Of a stretch of DNA of 64,000 nt, positions 22,775-33,790 are shown piece after piece (the first letter of the stretch is position 1; each line of letters starts with the position of its first letter). A model generated the notes under the pieces. It searched no databases and was not told the DNA's origin. It saw only the letters and a program-made list of their open reading frames with translations. A program made the position numbers and the translations under genes. Source of the DNA: Roridomyces roridus. Its lineage: Eukaryota > Basidiomycota > Agaricomycetes > Agaricales > Mycenaceae. The DNA lies in the NCBI GenBank assembly GCA_029378245.1, contig JARKIF010000088.1, positions 62,001 through 126,000 on the forward strand, written 5' to 3'.

Positions 22775-23114
22775 CTGCATGACGTACGGAACGCATGTAC
22801 ACAAACCTGAAAGATGTTTGGATGATGAGGTCGGCGGCGCATTTGACGATATCTGCCAATGGTGAGCTCGAGACGCCACAGTAGTAAGCAGCAGAAACGG
22901 AGTCGAGTTCGATCTGATTTTCCAGCAAGCATCGTGTCGTATCCAGGTCGACAGTCAGCATCTTTCAACATTCAACTGCCAAAGACCCGTGTTCCATCAG
23001 AGAACGAGAAGCAGATACTTCAGATCAACGAATCAAGGAGGTGGCGGTATAATTGGATTGATTCGACGAGAACTCGGAGGATATGTACTGCCCCCAAGAA
23101 TCCTACACGAAAAA

Positions 23115-24643
23115 TCATCCCACAGTGGGCAAAAGGGGTATCGGCGGCAGCGAGCGCGAGTACTCGGGGAGCGGCTCTCCCGAGGAGGCGAACGTTCTGA
23201 ATGTGGGTGCCCGCGAGATGGTGCGTACGCGGGTCTCAACCGCTGTGCCAGTTGGTGTCTCGGTCGGCGTGATGCTGGTGGGACCTTGATCGAACAGCGG
23301 CACCTCCATATCTCTGGTAGCTAGCTGCGCTTTTTCTGGATCGTGGAGACGCCTGGGAGAAAGAGGGGGTTCCTGCGCCACGGGTAGAAGGAATACTTCA
23401 GAACCCGTGGCGGAGATGGGTGTAGTCGGGGCGGCGTCTGCCGGATGGACGGATAGACCGGCGCCATGCTCGGTGGACGACGGCCCTCCGTGAGACGAAG
23501 TCACCGGCGATGGGAGGTGCTGACGCCATTGAGCAATCGCCTCCGTTTTGTCCGTTTCCGTTTCCGGCCCACCACGGCGGCGCCGGCGATAAAGCGTGAT
23601 GAGAATGCTCCCGAGGAGCAAGAGCAGGAATATAGGGACGATCGTGGCAACTACGGTCACAGGTACGTGGGTGGACGGATCGGATGATCCCTGTATGGTT
23701 GGCGCAGAGGTCGAGGCAGGGATTACGGACGACGAGGCAACGGAAGGGACGAAAAAGACGGTATTGCCACTATCGTCCGTACTACTCGAGGCCGACGCCG
23801 AACTCTGGCTGGATCGTGACGACGACGGCACGGGCGCAGAGCTGGAGGGCGGCGGAGAATGAGAGCTAGAGTGACTGGGTGGAGGGGGTGGTGGGGGCGC
23901 AGAGCTGGCCTTTATCGGCGGCAAAGAATGAAAAATTATGGTTCCAGGTGGTGGTGGTGGTGGTGGTGTTGGCGCGCTACTGGACGTAGGCGGGGGAGGA
24001 GGCGGAGGAGTAGAGGTCGGTGGGTCAGGTGGAACGAAAGGCAGGGAGATGGACTGCGGATCTGTGGCAAAAGCAGAAGCAGAGTCAATGGGTGTGGTTG
24101 GAAGGCCCAATGACATGTTGTCTCGGGCAGCGAGACGGCGGAGAGATTTGAAAGGATACATTCGCCCCGCATGCCCAGTCACCACGGCTCGAGGAGGGCC
24201 CCACTCCGAGCTGAGGATGGGCGAATGGGCCACCAATGTCGCAAACTCCGTCATTGGGATGAGCTTCAGCGGCATCCTAGTGATATTTTGCATCATCAGC
24301 AGATAATTATGATATACTGCGCGACACGCACCGTCCGTCCTCCCAAGAGAAATGTAGCAATGCCCACCACGATGTAGATAAAGAGCGACTGAGGTCAGAG
24401 ACAAGGAGCGGCGCTGGTGGGGGAGGCAAGGTATGGATCTTCCAGGAAGAGATGGACAATGACCAGTGACAGTTGATCACTCCATTCGAAACGACATCCT
24501 GGCAGGGAATTCTTGGATTTGTTGATCGGAAATCGCAGAGGCGCTGAAAGGCAGTGTCGGGATGGAGATCGCACGGAGAGCGTGGGCAGAACGACCAGTT
24601 TGATCATCCAGATGGCAGAGACTAGCTTCCTGAATCCTCCCAT
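23115..24643 (-). CDS. Family A surface protein A3
   Basis: The main frame runs from about 24404 to the stop at 23115 (up to 429 codons). A signal-peptide-bearing 5' frame with ATG at 24643 (MGGFRKLVSAIWMIKLVV) overlaps it in another phase, so an intron or frameshift near 24400 is needed. The outer part has a short variable region, then long Pro and Ser runs including FHSLPPIKASSAPPPP. The helix VVATIVPIFLLLLLGSILIT is followed by LYRRRRR. The tail ends SRAPTFRTFASSGEPLPEY, then SRSLPPIPLLPTVG. LPEY is an LPxY-type WW ligand. B1 is transcribed divergently from the other side of about 500 nt. Confidence 0.6.
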
Positions 24644-25144
24644 TGGAACGCCATGAATCTGACAGGTGGCAGGGAAGTGTTGCAGTGCGGTGTGTAGTTC
24701 TCACAGCCTTGAAGGCATGATGGCCGACGTAAAGCGAACGAAGGAGAATTGCTGAGGAGACGAGGAGAAGAAGAGAAAATGTGACAGGTCACTTGCAGGT
24801 CACAGCGGTCCTGTGGCGTGATCCCATCAGGCCATGGAGATTGCCGTAGCCCAGACATAGCTCCAACATAGCTCATCCAGTGAGGCAGGACAACTTTTAC
24901 CAAAGTTAGGCGCGAAAGGCCGGATCACCTGGGTAAGTACTTAACTTGACCTGGCCACTGATAACTGACACAGCAGCGTCCCTCCAGTCGACTTTGCATT
25001 CTCCGTAGCTGCAACTCTTGGTCGTTCGTGACAAGAAAACATTCCACCATTCTGTATCCGGCGAAGAAAGGTCGACGGTCGTCGGTGCGAGATTCTATAT
25101 CTCATCTAATTCATGGCTCACAATTTTGTGGACACCCAGGAGTC

Positions 25145-25900
25145 ATGTCCCATCCCCACATTCCTGGATCTTCTACTGCATTACAAGGAATCGAATCAAT
25201 AGGAAGCGAGCCAATCGAAGGTGGTTGGACGGTCGTCGGAGGATCTTCCACCTCGCCTTCCCATCCTCACATTCCTGGATCTTCTACTGCATTACAAGGA
25301 ATCGCTACAGGCGACGGTTGGACAGTCGTCGGAGGATCTGCCACCTTGCCTCGGAGCAGCGGACCCTCATCAACAACATCGAAATCCAGCGTGCCAATTG
25401 GATTTTCAGTCAGCGCGACTGGCCCCGTGAGCCTATCGCTCTCAACCAGTAATCCACCCATACAAGGCCCTACCGTCATCACAAGTGGCACTAGTCACCA
25501 CGCAACGCCCATCGGTCCCATCGTAGGCGGTGCAATCGGAGGGGTTTTCGCCCTGCTTCTTCTCGGAGGTCTCATCCTCTGGTGCAAACGAAGACGAGCC
25601 CGTTTCAACCTTCGTTCCGAACGGGTACTTCCCACACCCCCGTTGGGCGAGTTGCGCTCAGGATCGACGCTTGCGCTCGACAGGCCTGCCCCACCAGCAG
25701 TCATTGAAAGCCAGGCAGCGATGTTGGAGAAGGCCAACGCATTGGCTGGCTCGAGAGTCCCAGCGGCACCGGATCCGATCTCGAGCTCCAATCCCGTCAC
25801 GGAGACGCAATTTCGCGCCATGGCTGACCGTCTGGCAGTTGTGGAGGCGGCGTTGACTGCGCGCGATGAAGACTTGCCGCCAAATTATACGCCGGGTTAG
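25145..25900 (+). CDS. Family B surface protein B1
   Basis: The frame from ATG 25145 encodes 251 aa and is open further upstream without another ATG, so a 5' exon with a signal peptide may be missing. The N-terminal part is a tandem repeat: SHPHIPGSSTALQGI and GGWTVVGGS occur twice, encoded by DNA copies at about 25150-25245 and 25258-25345. This replaces the usual family B outer domain. The rest is standard: GPIVGGAIGGVFALLLLGGL as membrane helix, CKRRRAR, then STLALDRPAPPAVIESQ, MLEKANA, an amphipathic helix RLAVVEAALTAR and the terminal LPPNYTPG. It is divergent to A3. Confidence 0.65.
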   Translation: MSHPHIPGSSTALQGIESIGSEPIEGGWTVVGGSSTSPSHPHIPGSSTALQGIATGDGWTVVGGSATLPRSSGPSSTTSKSSVPIGFSVSATGPVSLSLSTSNPPIQGPTVITSGTSHHATPIGPIVGGAIGGVFALLLLGGLILWCKRRRARFNLRSERVLPTPPLGELRSGSTLALDRPAPPAVIESQAAMLEKANALAGSRVPAAPDPISSSNPVTETQFRAMADRLAVVEAALTARDEDLPPNYTPG

Positions 25901-25906
25901 AATCCT

Positions 25907-26176
25907 TCACGGGTGGGATGAGGAAGAAGTTGAGGTTCCACTGGAGATGGATCTTGCTCTCGGAATCAGGCGCTCAGACAGGGCAGGAAACAACAGCATT
26001 GCATTGCGGGTGATGGAAGGGGCGGCGAGGACAATTGATGAATTCCATTTTGAGACCAGAATCCAGATATGCGCTGAAGAAGTACCGTTTTGCCCGCCGG
26101 CGAAGATGGCGATTGCATGGAGAGCGTAGGCAACAGCTCTGATCATCCAGACCGTCAGAGACTGACTTGCTTCCAT
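25907..26176 (-). pseudogene. Relic of the 5' end of a family A gene
   Basis: The 89-codon frame starts with a signal-like segment (MEASQSLTVWMIRAVAYA, then LHAIAIFAGG). The DNA at 25940-26230 is alignable with 24490-24690, the 5' exon region of A3, including CATCTGACAGGTCGCAGGGAA-like words. No stalk, helix or tail follows in the right place. I infer a leftover of an A gene 5' end, next to A5. Confidence 0.4.
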
Positions 26177-27806
26177 TCAACAGCGGTTGGGCATCTGACA
26201 GGTCGCAGGGAACGGTTGCAGTGGAGTTTCTGGAAAGATCGCCGGCCTGTTGACCGAACGCAGAACTTCCCGTAAAGAAGGGATAATTTAGCGCACGGAT
26301 CCGGAGGGTTGCCGAAGATCGCGGGAGAAGGCAAAGATGAGAAACGTGAGACGTGGTAATCACAACGCTGGAACACGAGTTCAATGCGAGTTTCCAATAT
26401 CCCGCTAGTTGCATTGCAGAGCGACACGCAAAAATCTGTCGTGTACGTGGGCCCGAAACTATGATAATAGTTCGACGTCATGGTGTACGGACATCCTCGG
26501 CCCTAGTAAGTAATTGGGACTCAAACGGAGTCAAACCGCACGCAAAGTGGGTATCTGCGGCACCGGAGGCGGGGGCGAGTACTCCGGCAGTGGCTCCCCG
26601 GAGAACTCAGAAGCGAAGGTTCGGAATGTAGGTGCGCGCGAGACGCTCCCGCGCCGTGTATCTGCTGTCGTCTGGGTGGATGTGGGACTGATGGCGGACG
26701 AAGATCCTGAGTTAGGATCTTCGAGAGCTGGGTGGGCCTTGTCCGGATCATGTTGAGTTGGACCCAGAGACAACTCTTTGGTAGGACTGTACGCCCTGGG
26801 CAGGAGAAATGCTTCTGAGACCGTAGCCGAAGAGGGTGAGATGGCTTTCGTCACGGGGACAGATAGGCGAAGGCTAGGGGATGGAGTAGCGTACAATGAA
26901 GCTGAGTTCGTCGCTGGGATGTGCTCACGCCATCCGGCATCCGCCGTGTCTGCATATTGCCCTGCGCGACTTCGGCGACGGCGGCGATATAGAGTTATGA
27001 GAATGCTCGCGAAGAGGAGCAAGAAAAATATCGGGACGATAGTGCCGACTATTATTGACACAGGAATTTGGTCGGGTGGATTGGATGACCCGTGTAATGG
27101 CGAAGACGTACTAGAGAGCGTGGACGAGGAGGAAGGAGAGGGCAGGGTCAGAATCGTGTTGAGGTTGTCGTTGGCGCTACGTGTGCTGGCGGGCAATGCC
27201 TGCCTCCGGCTAGACTCTGATGAGGGCTGCGGGGTGGCAGAGCTTGAAGGCGGCGATGAGTCTGAGTGACTGGACGGTGGGGGTTGTTTGGGTGCGGGGC
27301 TGGTTTGTATTGGTGGCAGAGAATGAAAGATGGTGATTCCAGAAGACGATGCTACTGGTGTGCTCGTCGGTGATGGCCGGGGCGGAGTGGAAGTCGGCGG
27401 GCTGATTATTGAAGTAGTAGAAAGCCTCGAATCGGTGTGGGTGGGACCGCCGACCGGGGGATCGAAGATGCCAGACAGAAGCTGACTAACTCCATTCAAA
27501 ATTTCGCTTTCAAGTTGTCGAACGCCGGCGCCAAGATAGCGTTGAGTGCTGGAATAACAAGGGGTACATCCTGGATGCGCCGTCAACACCTCTTCAATGC
27601 GATGCGATGCCGATGAATCAATAGTTTTTTTTTTTTTTTTTTTTTGAGCGTTGGATAATGCATATAAGTCTGCAGAAGCATTCTAGTATACATCCACTGG
27701 TGTCACTGGAAAAAATAAACCAGTATATAAGCCGGGAATTAAGCCGCTCGGGAGGAAATGCCTTTATGCACGATATCAACCAGTGTGGGACTCCTGCATG
27801 TGTGTT

Positions 27807-28770
27807 TCAACCTACACCTGTTCTCAAGGGCAGAATACCCACTAAAACCCCCCTAATTTTAATCCAGTCATCCGGCAATGAATCTTCTTCCAGCAGAATT
27901 CCGCTCCAGGTGTTTAGGACCACCTGTTTATCAAAACTCATTTTTCCGAACTTCCTCTTGTCTGTAAGGATCCTATCTCTTTTCAATGCTCCATTTATCA
28001 TTGTCAGCCAGCGGTTGTGCACTTCGGACTCGCCTACTACCTTGTGTGGGTTTCGTATGACCCGATCTACTCTAAGGTTCCAAATTAGATGCCACGCAGT
28101 TGATACCAGAATGCTGAAGAGGCGGTGGCATTGGTTTTCCATTTGTCTTGAACCTTGTCAAGTTGTTACCCAGGATTAGCCCCCAGGTCATTTGCGGCCA
28201 ATCATTGTACTTCATGTTCCATAGTTGCTTTGTGAGCCTCCATACTTTGCCTGTCTTTGGGGCTTGGCATTCTACTGCAATGTGTTCAAGGGTCTCAGGA
28301 GTTTTGCATGTTGGGCATATTCCTCGAATTTCAGCACCCGGGATGTGGTCCCAGAATTCTCCTACTCTGAATGTGTTGTGGATACACTTCCATAGGAAGT
28401 CTCGGGTTTTTATTGGAAATTTATTGTCCCGCACTGACTTCCAGATTGTCTCGTCAGAGGGGCTGTATTTAAAGATTTCGTCTATAGTGGCTCTTACTCT
28501 CTCAATGTTTATGAAGGTTGTCTTTCGGTCTGGTTTGCTGTACCTCATTTTCAGGATTTTTGTGAATACTGTTTGCGAGCCATGCTGAAGTTGCATGCCA
28601 GGATTATTGAACATGATAGCAGATGCTGTGTCAATTTCAATTTCTTCAAAGTCTTCACCATGGAGTGTAGTTGCCAAATTCTGTTCGGTCTGTTTGAATT
28701 GCACCCTATGTGTACGTTCGCGCAAGGCAGCTATAGCTGCTTTAATTACAGGGAAGGCAGGATTGGTCAT
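27807..28770 (-). pseudogene. LINE A ORF2 C-terminal part
   Basis: Two frames (28770-28072 and 28142-27807) together match the C-terminal domain of LINE B. Shared features are KTRDFLWKCIH, the zinc-knuckle-like CPTCKTPETLEHIAVEC, HNRWLTMIN and ILTDKRKFG. A frameshift near 28100 separates them. This is the end of the second ORF of a non-LTR element, after RNase H. Confidence 0.75.
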
Positions 28771-29008
28771 AAGATTTTCATACTTGATTCAATTCTTTAC
28801 TAGGACTTCGGGAAGCACTTTGGAACGAGTGCAGATTAACAGTTCAGAATTTTGCTCAGTCCGTTGGAGGGCAATAAGCAGGCCCGCAAGCCAGGCTGTA
28901 TTAGAGTTGAGGGCTATGCTAGTGTCACTAAAGGTAACATTAAACCTCTCATTCGAATTGGGTGCTTGTGCCAGGAGTCCCAGGACACTTGATCTTATTC
29001 CAACTTCA

Positions 29009-29977
29009 GCTAAACTTTCGCAGTTTATAACGGAGGCTCAAGTGCGAAGGGTGATTAAGCGCCTTCCAAATGGCAAGGCCCCGGGTATCGACGGGCTGGT
29101 GCACGAACTATGGAAAACCTTAAATCAGAGGTATGAAAAATCCCAAGGGAAAGAGAACGAAACGATGAACATCGTTAAAATACTCACTATAGTGTATAAC
29201 GACATTGAGAGGTATGGGGTACACCCCGACACCGACTTTGCAGAGGGCTGGATGTGCCTGTTCTTCAAGAAAAACGATAAGCGCAATGTGTCGAACTATA
29301 GACCGATAACGCTACTTAACACAGATTATAAAATCTTCACCAAGGTGCTCGCTATCAAGCTGGCGGAGACAATCCCAGAAATTATTCATCCAGACCAGGC
29401 AGGTTTCATGCCGGGCAGGAGCATCTTCGACCAAGTCAAGTTGATAGAGGCAATAATTGACCACGCTGAGTACGATTCCCTAGGAGGGGCAGTGGTGGCA
29501 CTGGACCAAGAAAAAGCCTACGACAAAATTCTTCACGATTACTTATGGAAAGCAATGGAGAAAGCAAACCTACCAGACCACTTTTTCAAGACCATCAAAA
29601 CCCTCTACGAACACGCATACACGTCAGTCTGCATAAACGGAGAGAAAAGCTCGCGATTCAAAGTAACGCGGGGCGTACGTCAAGGCGACCCAGTCTCCTG
29701 CCTGCTGTTCAACATAGCCATCGAGCCACTAGCTCAAATGCTGCGCGCGTCTAGACTGAAAGGCTTTAAATGCCCGGACGGAAATGAAAGAATTCTCACT
29801 GCACTTTTTGCTGACGACACAACAGTGTGCCTATCTGAACAAGACAATTTCGGAGACCTCATGGGTCTGCTCTCAACCTGGTGTAAGGCATCAGGCGCAA
29901 AGTTCAACCAAGGCAAGACCCAAATAAATAAGCTGCAAGGCTACGATCAGACACCTCACGACAGATCTAGAGGATAA
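29009..29977 (+). pseudogene. LINE B reverse transcriptase fragment
   Basis: The frame enters from the 5' truncation and shows the RT order of non-LTR elements: VIKRLPNGKAPGIDGL, NYRPITLLNTDYKIFTKVLA, HPDQAGFMPGRSIFDQ, ALDQEKAYDKI, RGVRQGDPVSCLLFNIAIEP and the catalytic LFADDTTVC. After the conserved KTQINKLQG the sequence jumps directly into RNase H sequence in another frame, so the thumb and the first half of RNase H are deleted. The endonuclease domain is absent. Confidence 0.9.
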
Positions 29978-29993
29978 GGAGGACACGGACTGG

Positions 29994-31010
29994 GTGGATA
30001 TCGAAAATCACAGGCTCCTCAGAGCCATCGTTGCGGCGCTCCGTGGTCGAGGAACCAAATGCACCTTCCAGAAGATGGACATCGAACACAGCACCGGAAT
30101 GCAAAAAGCAAACACCATCGCAACACAAGGCCTCCAAGATGAACCCGACGATGTTTTGAATGTCGACATTCCTCAAGGCTACAAGGTCACAGGAATGAAA
30201 TTGAGTAAAGGCACACAACGCACCTTCTACAAAGCGTTAAAAGCACGCCGGAAGCGCCCAGTTCGCGAAAAGACGAAACAAATGCTGTCAAGAGCCAGAG
30301 AAGCGGCAACGCTATTGGGAGGGAGAACACCGACAGACGCCGAAATATGGAAATCCCTGTACCACCCGGACATCACGAGGAAAACGAGAGACTTTCTATG
30401 GAGATGTATGCATCAGGCGTACAAAGTCGGGACATACTGGCTCAACATACCGACGTACGAGCACTATGCGGAGTGTCGGCATTGCCATGTCGACGACACG
30501 CTCGAGCACATTCTGCTGGAATGCGACGCCCCAGGGCGAGAAAAGATGTGGAGTCTGGCCCAACAACTATGGGAAATGAAGGGGTATTCCTGGCCCGAGG
30601 TATCCTTGGGCGGTATTCTGGCCTGCGGTTTCGCTGGAGTCCACGATGCAAGTGGGAAGAAAGATAGCGGTGCGGACCGGCTATTCCGAATTCTGATCTC
30701 CGAAACGGCTCACCAAATTTGGAAAACCCGCTGCACACGGGTGATTGACAACGGGAGCAATCCCGAAAAGTATCCTTCAGAACACGAAGTCCACAACAAG
30801 TGGCTCGCGTGCATCAACGAACGCCTTCGCTCAGACTTCATTTTGACTGACAAACTCAAATTCGAGAACAGAGCACTCAATCTCAAAATGGTCCTAAATA
30901 CTTGGAAGAACGTCCTCGACGGCGACACAAATCTCCCGGCAGTATCTCTGAGGGAGTCTAGGTTATTAGTGGGTATTGCTCCTCTCCGCCCCCCGGGGCG
31001 GAACCGTTAG
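29994..31010 (+). pseudogene. LINE B RNase H end and C-terminal domain
   Basis: The frame (338 aa) starts with the C-terminal half of an RNase H fold (TDWVDIENHRLLRAIVAALR, then IEHSTGMQKANTIA) and continues into the C-terminal zinc-knuckle-like region (CRHCHVDDTLEHILLEC) and HQIWKTRCTRVID. The upstream RNase H half is missing through an internal deletion at about 29945. It ends 170 nt before the poly-A tail. Confidence 0.8.
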
Positions 31011-31175
31011 CTTCGGCTTTCGGGGAGGAGTTGAGTCCCACACTGCCGTACACCGGCGTACGTAAACGTATTTTCCTAGGGTCTCCAAATTTTTCTCTTC
31101 GGGCCATATGTCCCGAGAAAAAAGCGCGCGGGGGAGGGCTGATCTGACCAGTTGCTCCTTCGCTGTTCGCTCCAC

Positions 31176-31213
<38 letters not shown>

Positions 31214-31525
31214 TTCCAACTTCAATTTTTGGATTGTGGCCCCCTGCATTCAGGACCTTTGCATATATGTGGATTTCTCTCTTCACTACTTGGGCATCAG
31301 GGCAGAACTTTCTCTTAGCCGCAATTCTCTTTGAAAGGTTTTCATCTGTGAAGATACAGCACCCACTTGCAACATCTTTCAGGTAAAATTCAGGGTCAAA
31401 GGTGAAAATTTTGTTTACTGAAACTTCTGCCTGGTTTGCCTCCTTGATTTCATCCTCTTCTCCTGGCTTGTCAAAAACAGGACTCCATTTAGGAGTTAGA
31501 CTAAACACAAGCATTTTCGCAGTTT

Positions 31526-33790
31526 GATGAATCGATAGTCAACGAAGGGACTGGCTGGACCGCCATTGAGATGCGTCTGACACGCTGTCTGCCGATGTGT
31601 TGTTTGAGTGATGTATGCGCAAGGCTCGAGATTGACACGCACCGTACTCCCCAACCCAGAAAAAAGTCAAAGAAACAAAGAACGACTGAGGTGAGATTGA
31701 AGCGCACCGAGATGCTGGTCGGTGGCGAAGGCAGGATATGGAGAGGGTTTCCAGGGCGGGACGAAAACAGAGAAGGTTGGCTTCATTGGATCCGTGGGCA
31801 GAAAACAAACGCCATTCGCAGGACAGAATTGGAGATCGTGGGCAGGGAGCCAACTTTGAGGTCTTCATCAGCGAGATGTATAGTACGCGGGTAGGCACCC
31901 AACAGATTGTGGAGCGTCTGGGAAGACGACTTGAAGACGGCCGGCTGGCAATTGAGGATTTCAAGGACGCAGGTGCATACTGGATCCATTCGCCTGAGAA
32001 GTGGATGATGACCAGTAAAGAAGCCAGGCGCAGAGTCGGGGGCCTGAGGATGAGCATGGTGGGAGAACAAGATGTGAAATGTCACATGTCACGCTTCTCA
32101 CAGTGATGGGATGCAATCTCCGGCCATCACGGCATCTCCGACTCTCCGAAGTCCGCACGCATGCCGTCTGAGCACCAAGGCTACATATGAGACCCGCATA
32201 CTGCACCGTTAATTGAGAGACTGCGACTCTCCCGGCGGAGCCAAAGATATCCAGTGGTCATCGTGATCAATCAATTGAGAATGTTGTGGGTCACTACACT
32301 ACTTAGTCGTCAGTGATATACAGTCTGGTCCCGAGACTAGTGGTTCACCAGAATTGGGACTTGCTCATACCCTTGACTACCACCGTGGGACTTCGAGTTT
32401 TATCGCCGCTACATATATCAATGCGATGGATTGCCGTTCGTGCACCAAAATTGAGCGTTGCAGTTTGGTTGCAGTGCCACTTAAGTATACGACTGGACAC
32501 CCTACTTCCGTGTCCTTTCCTCGGACTCGGACGACTACACTCCCCCCCTCAGCGTTTATCGAGATTATCGCTGAACTGTGGTGGAATCCTCTCGTATGTG
32601 GTCTATGTTCAGCACCGTGCTGCTCTACCGGGAATCTGACCGTGTCTATCCAAAGGAACAACACGAGGTCGGAGGCACACAATGAACGCAGGCGTCCGCG
32701 TGCGGATAGATGTGGGCCACCTCCCCCCCATGCAGCCAGTCTCAAATATCGCCCCTAAGTTTCAGGCGTCCTCTTCTCGTCCTCTATCATCAAGTCGTCC
32801 TCCTCTCTCACCGGTACCAAGCTTCACGGATTTTAGTCCGTTCGATCCGGAGCCCACGAATTTTGATCCGTTCGATCCGGAGCCGTTCACTCCGGGCTCG
32901 TCATCACGGACGGCCACCACGTCTGCTCCGGGCTCTCCCTTGGCCACCATTGACAGCAAATCAATCAGTGTCCCTTCCGGGCCTTCCCAACCCGACAAAC
33001 GCTCCTGTAGCGATAGGGAGCGATGGTTCTCTCCGACATCAACCTGCCGTCGGTCCAATCGTGGGCGGCGCAGTCGGTGGGATGCTCGCTCTCTTCCTGC
33101 TTGTAGGGCTCGTCGTTCTGCGTAGGCGAAGGGCCAATCATCTGCACTTCATCAGACGCGCCGCTCCGTTATCACCCACATCCCCAGTCGGTGAGATACG
33201 CTCGGTATCGACACTTGCGCTCGACCGGCCCGCGCCATCAGCAGTGATCGAGTCACAGGCCGCGATGTTGGAAAAAGCCAACGCTTGGTTGCCATCGGCA
33301 CTATCCGGCTCGAGGCTCCCAGTGATGTCCGACGCCGCAGACTCTATAGGCAGCTCCAGCTCCGTTCCTGTGATGGAGCCGTGGCAGTTCCGCGCCATGG
33401 CTGAGCGCCTCGCGCTCGTGGAAGCGGCGTTGACAGCGCGCGGTGAAGATTTACCGCCAAATTATTCGCCGGGATAAAGTGTCTTGTCGGTTTTCATGGT
33501 CACCGAGGGATGCTGACTGTGGCAGTGTGGCACCTGAACAGTGAAGGCTGGATACTTCCAGAAAGTACAAGTCTTTTGTATGTATCTGTCTTGTCTGCTC
33601 CGTAGCGAGAATATCGGATAAGTAGAGGAGAATGGCCGTCAGAAGCAAAGGGGACCAATTGAAATTTGAGTTGTGTTATCATTTATGCGGCTGGGCTGCG
33701 GATCACGCGGCATCAACATCATGTTTGTCCATGCCAAATAAACGCCACGTCTTGAAGTTCTCCCATCACCGATCGGGAGTCCATCCCCAT
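31526..33790. repeat. Segmental duplication, copy 1 (right part)
   Basis: This stretch plus 26475-27611 corresponds to 37500-41465. The two copies share A5/A4, the intergenic promoter DNA, B2/B4 and a 3' tail with AAATTGAAATTTGAGTTGT and CGCGGCATCAACATCATG. The duplicated unit is about 3 to 4 kb. Copy 1 then received the LINEs; copy 2 received a mariner-like element and a deletion in B4. Confidence 0.8.
32682..33477 (+). pseudogene. Family B surface protein B2, frameshifted
   Basis: The frame from ATG 32682 gives a Ser/Pro stalk with repeated FDPFDPEP-type units (SPFDPEP, FDPFDPEP). Near 32955 the paralog-like sequence moves to a second frame (SVSLPGLPNP), which runs to the stop at 33477 and contains GPIVGGAVGGMLALFLLVGL, RRRRANH, STLALDRPAPSAVIESQ, MLEKANA, RLALVEAALTAR and LPPNYSPG. 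B4 keeps one frame through this region, so a small deletion in B2 is likely. No intron of normal size joins the frames. It is divergent to A5. Confidence 0.65.

Larger units (their letters stand above)
29009..31208 (+). mobile_element. Second LINE (LINE B) nested in LINE A
   Basis: It starts after TCTTATTCCAACTTCA (28993-29008) and ends with 32 A (31177-31208), followed by a second perfect copy of that 16-nt target site (31209-31224). It is 2.2 kb, 5'-truncated within the RT region, and inserted in the opposite orientation to LINE A. Both target-site copies are identical, so this is the younger insertion. Confidence 0.9.
27625..31525 (-). mobile_element. 5'-truncated non-LTR retrotransposon (LINE A), itself interrupted
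   Basis: The element lies on the minus strand: its poly-A tail reads as 21 T at 27625-27645. GATGAATCAATAG at 27612-27624 and GATGAATCGATAG at 31526-31538 are the target-site duplication (one mismatch). The undisturbed site is seen in A4 (GATGCATCGATAG). Without the nested LINE B about 1.7 kb remains, so it is 5'-truncated. It keeps an RNase H-like region (about 31514-31225 and 28992-28790) and the C-terminal domain. RNase H downstream of RT suggests a Tad1/I-like clade. Confidence 0.85.
26531..32057 (-). pseudogene. Family A surface protein A5, split by a LINE
   Basis: The 3' part (27589 to 26531) contains the Pro/Ser stalk (FHSLPPIQTSPAPKQPP), the helix IIVGTIVPIFFLLLFASILI with LYRRRRRSR, and the tail SRAPTFRTFASEFSGEPLPEY ending PPPPVPQIPTL. 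The 5' part (32057 to 31539) begins MLILRPPTLRLASLLVIIHF. A LINE at 27625-31525 separates the two. A4 at 37581-39167 is the uninterrupted duplicate and matches both halves closely. In the 5' part the frame also departs from that of A4 after about 31720. The gene must be dead. Confidence 0.75.

Noticed and set aside
31177..31208. A32 run as a gene polyadenylation relic of a processed pseudogene
   Set aside because: It is the tail of LINE B, shown by the 16-nt target-site duplication and the upstream RT/RNase H frames.
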